Below are positions 1 through 6,073 of a stretch of DNA of 64,000 nt, in pieces. Source of the stretch: VBAU01 sp036005185. Lineage in GTDB: Bacteria > Bacteroidota > Bacteroidia > Chitinophagales > Chitinophagaceae. Position numbers and translations under genes: made by a program. How positions within the stretch are numbered: the first letter of the stretch is position 1; every line of letters starts with the position of its first letter. The stretch spans positions 1 through 64,000 of the forward strand of contig DASYQS010000006.1 in assembly GCA_036005185.1 (NCBI GenBank), read 5' to 3'. The notes under the pieces were generated by a model that was not told where the DNA came from, did not search any database, and was given only the letters and a program-made list of their open reading frames with translations.

Positions 1-313
1 TTGCTGATGAGGATCCGTGGTGCATCTTTATGTGTTTTCATAATGCCTACGGGCTTGCCGCTTTGGACGAGAAGAGTTTCATCGTTGTCAAGAATTTTAA
101 GTGCAGCAATGATGGCGTCGAGCGCCTCGAAATTTCTTGCAGCCTTGCCTCTGCCACCATATACGATGAGTTCATCGGGTCTTTCGGCAACTTCGGGGTT
201 GAGATTGTTCAGCAGCATGCGCAAAGCTGCTTCCTGTATCCAACCTTTGCAACTAATCGCCGTGCCGGTTGGCGTTTTGTATTTGACGGGATCGTATTTT
301 GTTGTTGTCGTCA
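1..313 (-). CDS. hutU: Urocanate hydratase, N-terminal part (cut by window edge)
   Basis: Urocanase hydrates urocanate to imidazolonepropionate, the second step of histidine degradation in the cytosol. Reading the minus strand from the ATG at 313-311 gives 104 codons that run off the window without a stop. The peptide has the family's N-terminal signature: CKGWIQEAALRMLLNNL, then ELIVYGGRGKAARNF, and the NAD-binding-region start LLVQSGKPVGIMKTH. About 100 of an expected ~550-670 residues are present. hutH lies upstream in the same direction, so the two are functionally paired, but a nuclease gene and its inverted repeats now sit between them (387-780). No TAnnTTTG box is obvious between 314 and 386. 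The family call is very secure. Confidence 0.93.
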
Positions 314-386
314 TGGTTTGATGTTTGTCATTTGGAACGAAGCGCAGTGAGAAATCTCGTAAACTATGACTCTAATACTTGAGAAT

Positions 387-780
387 GTCACCCTGAGCTT
401 GTCGAAGGGTTGCCGGGATTGGATTTGATAGCTGAGGATTTAGCGAATCGCTTAAGTGCCTCCAAATCCTGTCTAAATAAAGCTTGCTTCTTTTTTCTTG
501 ACCATCCTTTCAATTGTTTCTCTCTCGAGATTGCCTGATTCACGTCAGTAAAATGCTCAAAATATTTTAATTCGACTGGCCGTCTTTCATACGTATAACA
601 AGTTGGGTTATGACCAGTATTGTGCTCCCACAGTCTTCTGTCCAGATCATTGGTTATTCCAATATAATAGCTCCAGTCTTTGCATTCAACAATATAGACA
701 TAGTAATTATGGCCCAGCTTCATAAAAAATATTTTTCTACAGAATAATTACTAGTCACCCTTCGACAAGCTCAGGGTGAC
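387..780. repeat. Perfect 24-bp inverted repeat bounding a GIY-YIG gene
   Basis: Positions 387-410 are the exact reverse complement of 757-780. The right copy, extended to 754-780, is itself an imperfect palindrome with 8-bp ends (GTCACCCT / AGGGTGAC) around a ~11-nt centre. The two copies enclose the nuclease gene 388-723 and nothing else. The left copy overlaps the last codons and stop of that gene; the right copy ends 2 bp before the hutH stop codon. The layout is that of a compact ~394-bp mobile unit inserted between hutH and hutU. Mobility is inferred; the repeat itself is read directly. Confidence 0.9.
388..723 (-). CDS. Stand-alone GIY-YIG nuclease family protein
   Basis: A 111-aa single-domain protein of the GIY-YIG superfamily (YhbQ/UPF0213-like). 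The signature reads YYVYIVECKD at residues 7-16 and YYIGITNDLDRRLWEHN at about 19-35, so the paired Y-Y-V/Y-I-G tyrosines and the following Arg (DRR) are present. The conserved late Glu lies in the AISREKQLKGW helix (~63-73). Members are usually 80-110 aa and of unproven function; some relatives are homing or repair nucleases. The C-terminal NPSTSSG and the TGA stop are encoded by the left inverted repeat (387-410), so the gene's end is physically part of the repeat. It splits the hut genes. Catalytic competence is likely from the motif but not shown. Confidence 0.9.
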   Translation of the reverse strand: MKLGHNYYVYIVECKDWSYYIGITNDLDRRLWEHNTGHNPTCYTYERRPVELKYFEHFTDVNQAISREKQLKGWSRKKKQALFRQDLEALKRFAKSSAIKSNPGNPSTSSG

Positions 781-782
781 AA

Positions 783-2351
783 TTAATAATTAAACTCGCT
801 GAATTCTTTATTCAATTTTATTCTCTTCGACTCCGCAAACTCATTCACTTTACCAACAAAACTAAAATTTGCAATAATGTTTTTAATTTGCTCAATATCA
901 TTAGCAAAGATCCGATCTTCTTCGGCAAAGGAGACAAATTTCCGAACATATTCATGAGCAAATTCAAGTATCTCGCTCGATTTGAGTGGACGCCGGAATT
1001 CAATGGCCTGGCAGGCCGTTAATAACTCAATCGCCAAAATATATTCAAGATTATCCAGCACCTTATTCAGTTTTCTTCCACTGATGCTGCCCATGCTCAC
1101 ATGATCTTCTTGGCCCAGCGAAGTAGGAATGCTATCCGCACTGGCGGGAAAGCAAATGGTTTTATTTTCTGTTACAAGCGCTGCCGTTGTGTATTGAGGT
1201 ATCATGAATCCGCTATTGAGCCCAACATTTTTCATTAGCAGCATGGGCAATCCCCATTTACCTTCTAATAACAAATAACAACGGCGATCGGAAATATTCC
1301 CGATCTCAGCAGCAGCAAAACAAGCATAGTCGAGAGGAAGAGCCAATGGTTGACCATGAAAATTTCCACCGCTGATAGTGTCGCTGTGTGAAAAAATAAT
1401 AGGGTTGTCGGTCACTGCATTCAATTCTATTTCGGTGAGTTCCTTTAAATGCAGCCAGGCATTGCGACTAGCACCATGCACCTGCGGCATACATCGCAAT
1501 GAATAAGGATCTTGCACACGACCGCAATCCACATGGCTTTGCATAATGGCCGAGTCTTTTAATAACAATCTTAATCGTTGCGCTACTAATTTATTCCCAG
1601 CAAAAGGCCGCAGCTCATGCAATCGTTCATCAAAAGGGGCTTTAGTTCCTGTCAAGGCTTCAAGGCTCATGGCGCCGATAATGTCTGCAGCCTCTAAACA
1701 ATTGTGCATGCGCTGCACAGCTTTCACCGCATACGCCAAAATAAATTGAGTTCCGTTGATGAGTGCAAGACCTTCTTTGGGCCCAAGTTGAATAGGTGAT
1801 AATGAAAATTTATTCAACACCTCTTGTGCCTTGCTTCTTGTGCCTTTATAAAAAACTTCTCCCAACCCGATCAATGGTAAAAATAAATGTGCAAGAGGCG
1901 CCAGATCACCCGATGCACCGACGCTTCCTTTTGCAGGCACAACGGGGATAACATCATTTTCAATATGCCACAAAATTCTTTTAATGGTTTGCAATTGCAC
2001 GCCACTGTAACCTTGTGCCAGTGCATGCACTTTGGTAATAAGCATGAGCTTAGCGATCTCAGCAGGAATGGGCTCTCCTACTCCAACGCTATGGCTTTGC
2101 AATATTTTATGCTGAAGTGTGGCCGTATCTTCTTCAGAGATCTTTGTATTAGCAAGAATACCAAAACCAGTGTTGACACCATAAACGGTTTTATTGTTTT
2201 CAACTATTTGCCTGACATGTTGCTGAGAGGATTGAATTTTTTTGATAGCAGCATCAGACAAAATCGCTTTTTCTTTTCCCGATGCAATATCGATCGCTTG
2301 GCCCGCCGCAAGCTTATCCATTCCGTAATGGAAATTTTGAGACATACTCAT
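783..2351 (-). CDS. hutH: Histidine ammonia-lyase
   Basis: Deaminates L-histidine to urocanate, the first step of histidine catabolism. With the ATG at 2351 the protein is 522 aa, near the usual ~500. The Ala-Ser-Gly that cyclises to the MIO electrophile lies at residues 146-148 in GASGDLAPLAH, and YGVNTGFG (57-64) supplies the active-site Tyr. SMGSISGRK and QEDHVSMG near the C-terminus are also family hallmarks. The frame stays open upstream for 30 more codons, encoding a hydrophobic stretch (FLLLFLSIFIWYIFIYF) absent from the family. I therefore start at 2351; a second ATG at 2345 is equally possible. It precedes hutU in the same direction. Confidence 0.95.
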   Translation of the reverse strand: MSMSQNFHYGMDKLAAGQAIDIASGKEKAILSDAAIKKIQSSQQHVRQIVENNKTVYGVNTGFGILANTKISEEDTATLQHKILQSHSVGVGEPIPAEIAKLMLITKVHALAQGYSGVQLQTIKRILWHIENDVIPVVPAKGSVGASGDLAPLAHLFLPLIGLGEVFYKGTRSKAQEVLNKFSLSPIQLGPKEGLALINGTQFILAYAVKAVQRMHNCLEAADIIGAMSLEALTGTKAPFDERLHELRPFAGNKLVAQRLRLLLKDSAIMQSHVDCGRVQDPYSLRCMPQVHGASRNAWLHLKELTEIELNAVTDNPIIFSHSDTISGGNFHGQPLALPLDYACFAAAEIGNISDRRCYLLLEGKWGLPMLLMKNVGLNSGFMIPQYTTAALVTENKTICFPASADSIPTSLGQEDHVSMGSISGRKLNKVLDNLEYILAIELLTACQAIEFRRPLKSSEILEFAHEYVRKFVSFAEEDRIFANDIEQIKNIIANFSFVGKVNEFAESKRIKLNKEFSEFNY

Positions 2352-2401
2352 AGATGTGTCAAAGTAAATGAATATGTACCAAATGAAAATCGAAAGAAAT
2401 A

Positions 2402-2435
2402 GCAATAAAAAACAGTCCCGATAATCAGGACTGTT
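2402..2435 (-). terminator. Intrinsic terminator of the KGG gene
   Basis: On the minus strand AACAGTCC (2435-2428) pairs with GGACTGTT (2418-2411) and is followed by a T-rich tract (2410-2404). It lies directly after the stop codon of 2454-2675 and just upstream of the hutH start, separating the two units. Confidence 0.75.
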
Positions 2436-2453
2436 CGACACTGCTATTGCAGT

Positions 2454-2675
2454 TTAGGAATTTTTTCCGCGAGCAAGTCCGCCTTTACGTCCTGCTTTAC
2501 GAGCTTCATTTGAATTCCATTCATGACCTGTGCCCTGTTCATGTGATGCTCTTCCACCCATGCTTGCAATTTCACGTTGCTGCTCGGGATCCATAGAAGC
2601 AAAGCCTCTGTTTGAAATGTTTTGCCGGGAACCTCTGCCTCTTTTCTGCGTTTCTCTATTTGAACCTCTTGCCAT
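2454..2675 (-). CDS. KGG-repeat stress-type protein (small paralogue)
   Basis: A 73-aa, very basic, Gly/Arg-rich protein. It carries GFASMDPEQQREIASMGGRASHE followed by EARKAGRKGGLARGKNS, i.e. two copies of the (K/R)GG motif of the con-10/YciG/GsiB-like general stress family (Pfam KGG). These proteins are small, hydrophilic and probably disordered, and are usually induced by starvation or osmotic/desiccation stress; the molecular role is not established. It is a paralogue of the next gene upstream (2701-2994), 25 bp away in the same direction, so they are probably co-transcribed and arose by tandem duplication. A terminator follows. Confidence 0.85.
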   Translation of the reverse strand: MARGSNRETQKRGRGSRQNISNRGFASMDPEQQREIASMGGRASHEQGTGHEWNSNEARKAGRKGGLARGKNS

Positions 2676-2700
2676 ATTGAAAAGTTTTTAGTTATTAATT

Positions 2701-2994
2701 TTATTCTTCTTGCTGATTTTGTCTTCGACCACCTCCGGAAGATTGGCCGCCTTTTCTTCCTATCTGAGCCATGTGCTCACGATCCTGACTTACCGCTTCG
2801 CCGCCTTTGCGACCAGCTTCTCTTGCTTCTTCGGAATCAAATTCATGAGCAGTACCTTTTTCATGTGCAGCTTTTCCTCCTTCGCTGGCTATTTCGCGCT
2901 GCCTTTCGGGATCCATTGAGGCAAAACCGCGATTAGCTGTATTTCCTTGGCCACTTCTGGTTCCCCTATCCTGATTTTCTTGATTTTTAGGCAT
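2701..2994 (-). CDS. KGG-repeat stress-type protein (larger paralogue)
   Basis: A 97-aa hydrophilic protein with three KGG-type repeats: IASEGGKAAHEKGTAHEF, EEAREAGRKGGEAV and MAQIGRKGGQSSGGG. It shares the RGFASMDPE-QREIAS core with its neighbour at 2454-2675, so the pair is a tandem duplication in which this copy has one extra repeat and an acidic Gln-rich tail. No signal peptide or membrane segment is present, so it is cytosolic. General stress protection is inferred only from the YciG/GsiB family. Starts at the ATG at 2994; the 300 bp upstream are AT-rich and non-coding. Confidence 0.85.
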   Translation of the reverse strand: MPKNQENQDRGTRSGQGNTANRGFASMDPERQREIASEGGKAAHEKGTAHEFDSEEAREAGRKGGEAVSQDREHMAQIGRKGGQSSGGGRRQNQQEE

Positions 2995-3293
2995 AGATTA
3001 AATTTTAAAATTGTAAAATATAATTATTCTCGAAATCCAAATCGCTGATGCTACAAACATCAGTCAACGATTTTAATCTTTTTGATTAAAGAATAAAAAC
3101 AGCGAAAAAATCATACCATGCTGTGTCGTGTTCAGTAAAAACTAAATATTACTTATAGAAGGCCGGTTTTTTAAACAGAATTTTTATGATTTGGGAATTA
3201 TTTACACAAACAGATGGAAGTTTAAAAAAATTTATTGGATGTATTATTTAAAAAGTCAGACATCTATTTCTATATTAAGCGCTTCGATTGACT
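2995..3293. other. Non-coding AT-rich spacer
   Basis: No plausible gene on either strand. The stretch is AT-rich, has a short AATC/GATT hairpin near 3078-3095, and must hold the promoter of the KGG genes (minus). I see no family repeat or RNA structure I can name. Confidence 0.5.
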
Positions 3294-3324
3294 TTTGCCA
3301 AGCAAGAAATTTTCAGTTAATTTG
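3294..3324 (+). promoter_or_regulatory. Probable promoter of the tRNA-Arg / GIY-YIG locus
   Basis: TTTG at 3294-3297, 20 bp, then TAATTTG at 3318-3324. This is the Bacteroidota sigma-ABfr arrangement (TTTG-N19-21-TAnnTTTG), one base short in the -7 box. The start would fall near 3330, about 43 bp before the broken tRNA half, so the pseudo-tRNA, the nuclease gene and the intact tRNA-Arg should be one transcript. Confidence 0.55.
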
Positions 3325-3372
3325 CGGCCCCGATTAAAAGGTCGGTTTGCTCATTAGTTCTTACATAAAAAT

Positions 3373-3431
3373 GGTCCGGTAGCTCAGTTGAATACCTGCC
3401 TGCCGGCAGGCAGGGAGCAACAGCCTTCTAA
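3373..3431 (+). pseudogene. Broken 5' half of tRNA-Arg(UCU) with a palindrome in its D-loop
   Basis: 3373-3394 equals nucleotides 1-22 of the intact tRNA-Arg at 3665. The 20-bp palindrome at 3395-3414 is then inserted in the D-loop. 3415-3431 resumes exactly with nucleotides 23-39 (through the anticodon loop CTTCTAA) with one T-to-A change. The copy ends there; one base later comes the ATG of the GIY-YIG gene. It has no T-arm or 3' acceptor strand and cannot make a tRNA. Including three upstream bases, 3369-3394 and 3661-3686 form a 26-bp direct repeat. Confidence 0.93.
3395..3414. repeat. 20-bp perfect palindrome inserted in a tRNA D-loop
   Basis: CCTGCCTGCCGGCAGGCAGG reads the same on both strands. 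It sits precisely between nucleotides 22 and 23 of the broken tRNA-Arg copy and is absent from the intact copy 270 bp downstream, so it is an insertion rather than tRNA sequence. No other copy was found in the window. Confidence 0.9.
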
Positions 3432-3432
3432 T

Positions 3433-3687
3433 ATGTTTTATGCTTATGTAATAAGAAGTGAGGTTGATGGAAGGTTTTATGTTGGATTTTGTACAAATTT
3501 AGAAAGACGTTTGAAAGAACATAATGCAGGCAAAACTTTTTCAACTAAGGGGTACTGTCCATGGAAATTATTTTTCTTTGAACAGTTTTCATCGAGGATA
3601 GAGGCAAGAAAAAGAGAAAAATTTTTAAAGGCAGGTTCGGGAAAAGAGTATATAAAAAATAAATGGTCCGGTAGCTCAGTTGAATAG
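3433..3687 (+). CDS. GIY-YIG nuclease family protein embedded in a tRNA-Arg locus
   Basis: An 84-aa single-domain GIY-YIG protein: MFYAYVIRSEVDGRFYVG at the N-terminus, then FCTNLERRLKEHNAGK with the conserved Arg, and IEARKREKFLKAGSGKEYIK carrying the late Glu/Lys helix. It resembles the nuclease at 388-723 only distantly. I start at the ATG at 3433, where the domain begins; the frame extends upstream through the palindrome (encoding CLPAGREQ) from a TTG in the pseudo-tRNA, which is unlikely to be native. The last eight codons and the TAG stop (3664-3687) lie almost wholly inside the intact tRNA-Arg. It is probably transcribed from the tRNA promoter at 3294-3324. Confidence 0.88.
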   Translation: MFYAYVIRSEVDGRFYVGFCTNLERRLKEHNAGKTFSTKGYCPWKLFFFEQFSSRIEARKREKFLKAGSGKEYIKNKWSGSSVE

Positions 3688-3738
3688 AGCAACTGCCTTC
3701 TAAGCAGTAGGTCACAGGTTTGAATCCTGTCCGGATCA
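3665..3738 (+). tRNA. tRNA-Arg(UCU)
   Basis: A 74-nt cloverleaf. The acceptor strands GGTCCGG / CCGGATC pair with one G-U; the D-stem is GCTC/GAGC; the anticodon stem ACTGC/GCAGT encloses CTTCTAA, giving anticodon TCT at 3699-3701; the T-stem ACAGG/CCTGT encloses TTTGAAT; the discriminator is A. CCA is not encoded. Its first 23 nt overlap the 3' end of the GIY-YIG gene, so RNase P cleavage at 3665 would remove that gene's stop codon from the mRNA. Confidence 0.96.
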
Positions 3739-3742
3739 CGGC

Positions 3743-3775
3743 GACCGCTGAAGCTTTAGCGAAGGCGGTCTTTTT
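3743..3775 (+). terminator. Terminator after tRNA-Arg, itself a palindromic element
   Basis: GACCGC (3743-3748) and GCGGTC (3765-3770) enclose a nested GCT-GAAGCTTT-AGC palindrome and are followed by TTTTT. It should end the tRNA-Arg transcript. The two-tier hairpin looks like a mobile REP-type element recruited as a terminator. Confidence 0.7.
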
Positions 3776-3833
3776 GTTTGTACCAAGCATTTCTTTTTGG
3801 TTTGAAAACTTTCCAGTGTGGCTCACCATAATT

Positions 3834-3861
3834 ATCCCTTCGGTTTCTGAAGGGATTTTTT
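3834..3861 (+). terminator. Second intrinsic terminator before ung
   Basis: ATCCCTTC (3834-3841) pairs with GAAGGGAT (3849-3856), followed by T6. It backs up the terminator at 3743-3775; no gene is visible between the two. Confidence 0.65.
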
Positions 3862-3918
3862 GTTTTGGGTTTTCCTAACTTCAAACTTCGAACATGAAAC
3901 CTCAAACTTCAAACACCG

Positions 3919-4587
3919 ATGGATGTAAAAATTGACCCAAGCTGGAAAAATGTTTTGAAAGAAGAATTTGACAAACCTTATTTTGAAAATATTGTTCACC
4001 ATTTAAAAACGGAAAAATCACAGGGAAAGGTCATTTACCCGCCTGGCAGCTTAATTTTTAATGCATTTAATACAACTCCCTTTGACAAAGTAAAAGTGGT
4101 GATTTTGGGCCAAGACCCTTATCATGGTCCCAAGCAAGCGCATGGCCTTTGTTTTTCCGTTCAGGATGGCGTTCCTCCTCCTCCATCACTGATCAATATT
4201 TATAAAGAATTGCATGAGGACATTGGAGTAAAAATTCCGGCAAGCGGTAATCTTACCAAATGGGCTATGCATGGAGTTTTTTTGTTGAATGCATCACTGA
4301 CGGTTCGCGCAGGCGATCCCATGAGCCATTCTAAGATCGGTTGGGCTGAATTCACCAATGCTGTGATTAAAAAGATCTCTGATCAAAAAGATCATGTTGT
4401 GTTTTTATTATGGGGAAAATTTGCACAGGAAAAAAGAGTGTTGATCGATGAGAGTAAACATCTTATTTTAAGAGCGGCTCACCCCTCCCCTCTTTCTATT
4501 TCGGGTTTTTCAGGATGCAGACATTTTTCAAAAACCAATGAGTGGTTGGTAAAAAAAGGTATTGATCCGATTGATTGGTCGTTGTAG
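3919..4587 (+). CDS. ung: Uracil-DNA glycosylase, family 1
   Basis: Excises uracil from DNA to start base excision repair. 222 aa, the normal length. GQDPYHG (64-70) holds the catalytic Asp66 that activates water, and HPSPLS (188-193) is the minor-groove loop with the catalytic His. LLNASLTVRAGDPMSH (122-137) includes the uracil-recognition Asn. Starts at the ATG at 3919 after a repeat-like leader of TTCAAACTTC words (3879-3916) and no clear Shine-Dalgarno. The downstream GNAT gene follows after 37 bp and may share the transcript. Confidence 0.97.
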   Translation: MDVKIDPSWKNVLKEEFDKPYFENIVHHLKTEKSQGKVIYPPGSLIFNAFNTTPFDKVKVVILGQDPYHGPKQAHGLCFSVQDGVPPPPSLINIYKELHEDIGVKIPASGNLTKWAMHGVFLLNASLTVRAGDPMSHSKIGWAEFTNAVIKKISDQKDHVVFLLWGKFAQEKRVLIDESKHLILRAAHPSPLSISGFSGCRHFSKTNEWLVKKGIDPIDWSL

Positions 4588-4624
4588 ATGATAATTTGAT
4601 AAAAAATAAACGAGAATAGATAAA

Positions 4625-5245
4625 ATGAAAATCATTGAAGCTGGATTGACGTTGGAAACTAACAAAGTTTTATTGCGGCCTATTGAGGAATCGGATTTTG
4701 AAACATTTCTTCACCTTGCACAGCAGGATCAGCAAATGTGGGAGTATTTTTCTCTCAACCTTGCCGATGAAAAGCATTTAAGAAAATGGATGGATGCTGC
4801 GTTTGCGGACACAAATGCAGGCACGAGAAGACCATTTACGATCATTGATAAAGCAACGAGTCAAATTGCAGGGAGCAGCAGCATGGGAAATATTGCCTAT
4901 CATGATCTGCGGGTAGAGATTGGCTGGAGCTGGTTAGGAAAAAATTTCAGAAGCACCGGTGTTAACCGTCATGCCAAATACTCCATGATGAGATATGCCT
5001 TTGAAGAGTTGAATTTTGAACGAGTGGAATTCAAAACCGATGTATTGAATGAAAGAGCAAAACAGGGATTAAGAAAAGTTGGAGGTAAGGAAGAAGGTGT
5101 GCTTCGCAGTCATATGACCATGTGGAATAACCGCCGCCGCGATTCGATTTATTTTAGCGTGTTGAAAAATGAATGGCCGGGGTTGAAAGAGAGCATATTT
5201 AGTGACATCGTTGATTGGAGTTTTAAGGTCGTATTAAACGGTTAA
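4625..5245 (+). CDS. GNAT family N-acetyltransferase (RimJ/RimL type)
   Basis: A 206-aa acetyl-CoA-dependent transferase. The N-terminus LETNKVLLRPIEESDFETFLHLA is the typical beta1/alpha1 of the RimJ/RimL-like group. WLGKNFRSTGVNRHAKYSMMRYAFEELNFERVEFKTDVLNERAKQGLRKVGGKEEGVLR covers the acetyl-CoA loop, the beta-strand and the N-x-R/K-A helix of motif B. This Bacteroidota subfamily is usually annotated simply as N-acetyltransferase; the substrate (protein N-terminus, small amine or antibiotic) cannot be told from sequence. It follows ung by 37 bp. Confidence 0.85.
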   Translation: MKIIEAGLTLETNKVLLRPIEESDFETFLHLAQQDQQMWEYFSLNLADEKHLRKWMDAAFADTNAGTRRPFTIIDKATSQIAGSSSMGNIAYHDLRVEIGWSWLGKNFRSTGVNRHAKYSMMRYAFEELNFERVEFKTDVLNERAKQGLRKVGGKEEGVLRSHMTMWNNRRRDSIYFSVLKNEWPGLKESIFSDIVDWSFKVVLNG

Positions 5246-5296
5246 ACTGTCGGCCACAAACAATCAACCAACCTAACACTTAAACAATTAAGCAAT

Positions 5297-6037
5297 TTGT
5301 CAATACTAAAGAACATACTTGGAAGAATCTTTGCATTATGGGCAGTCATCATTTTTATTTCGACCATGCTGATCATTTTTATTCCTATGTGGATAATAGG
5401 TCTGTGGAAAGAGCCAAAGCGAACCTATTTCATGCACAAAATTTATCGAGTATGGATGATAGTATTCTTTTTTCTAACTGGCATCCGGTTGCGAGTAAAA
5501 GGGAGGGGGAATTTTAAAAAGGGCGAGAATTATGTGATCGTGTACAATCACAATTCGATGATGGACGTTCCCGTATCAGTTCCATTTACGCCCGGAGCCA
5601 ATAAAACCATTGCCAAAATTGAAATGGCAAAAACCCCTTTGTTTGGTTTGTTGTATAAAAGGGGAAGCGTGTTGGTGAACAGAAAGAATGAAGAGAGCCG
5701 CAAGCAGAGTTATGTAAAAATGAAAGAAGTGCTGAACCTGGGCTTGCATATGTGCATTTACCCTGAAGGAACAAGAAATAAAACTGCTCAGCCTCTGCAG
5801 CGATTTCATGACGGAGCTTTCCGGCTTTCATTTGATTCCGGCAAATCAATTTTACCTGCTCTTATTTTTAATTCAGCCAAGGTATTGCCAAGAAAATTTT
5901 TTTTCTTTTGGCCGGCAAAAATTGAATTGCATTATTTGCCGGCAATTTCACCTGCAAGTTTTTCTTCAGTTGAAAATTTAAAGGAACATATTTTCAATTT
6001 GATGAAAGAATATTACGTAACAAAATCACAAATCTGA
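5297..6037 (+). CDS. plsC: 1-acyl-sn-glycerol-3-phosphate acyltransferase
   Basis: Acylates lysophosphatidic acid to phosphatidic acid in phospholipid synthesis at the inner membrane. 246 aa with a hydrophobic N-terminal segment (~11-36) and a second one at ~50-62. The catalytic HX4D box is NHNSMMD (84-90), and YPEGTR (155-160) is the glycerol-phosphate binding motif. The only start that keeps the first membrane segment is TTG at 5297; the first ATG downstream would cut into it. The short leader 5243-5296 is made of CAATTAA/CAATCAA words like other spacers here. Confidence 0.92.
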   Translation: MSILKNILGRIFALWAVIIFISTMLIIFIPMWIIGLWKEPKRTYFMHKIYRVWMIVFFFLTGIRLRVKGRGNFKKGENYVIVYNHNSMMDVPVSVPFTPGANKTIAKIEMAKTPLFGLLYKRGSVLVNRKNEESRKQSYVKMKEVLNLGLHMCIYPEGTRNKTAQPLQRFHDGAFRLSFDSGKSILPALIFNSAKVLPRKFFFFWPAKIELHYLPAISPASFSSVENLKEHIFNLMKEYYVTKSQI

Positions 6038-6073
6038 AATATCAAATTTCAAATTTTACTTGCAGATCGATTA

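Noticed and set aside
1..321. Open plus-strand frame encoding a Ser/Leu-rich peptide
   Set aside because: It is antisense to hutU, whose minus-strand translation matches urocanase closely.
2352..2441. Hydrophobic N-terminal extension of hutH that could be a membrane segment
   Set aside because: The histidine ammonia-lyase family has no such extension and is cytosolic; an ATG at 2351 gives the normal N-terminus.
3545..3829. Minus-strand frame across tRNA-Arg and the nuclease gene
   Set aside because: Antisense to a tRNA and to a clear GIY-YIG gene; its KTAFAKASAVAV stretch is the translated terminator palindrome.
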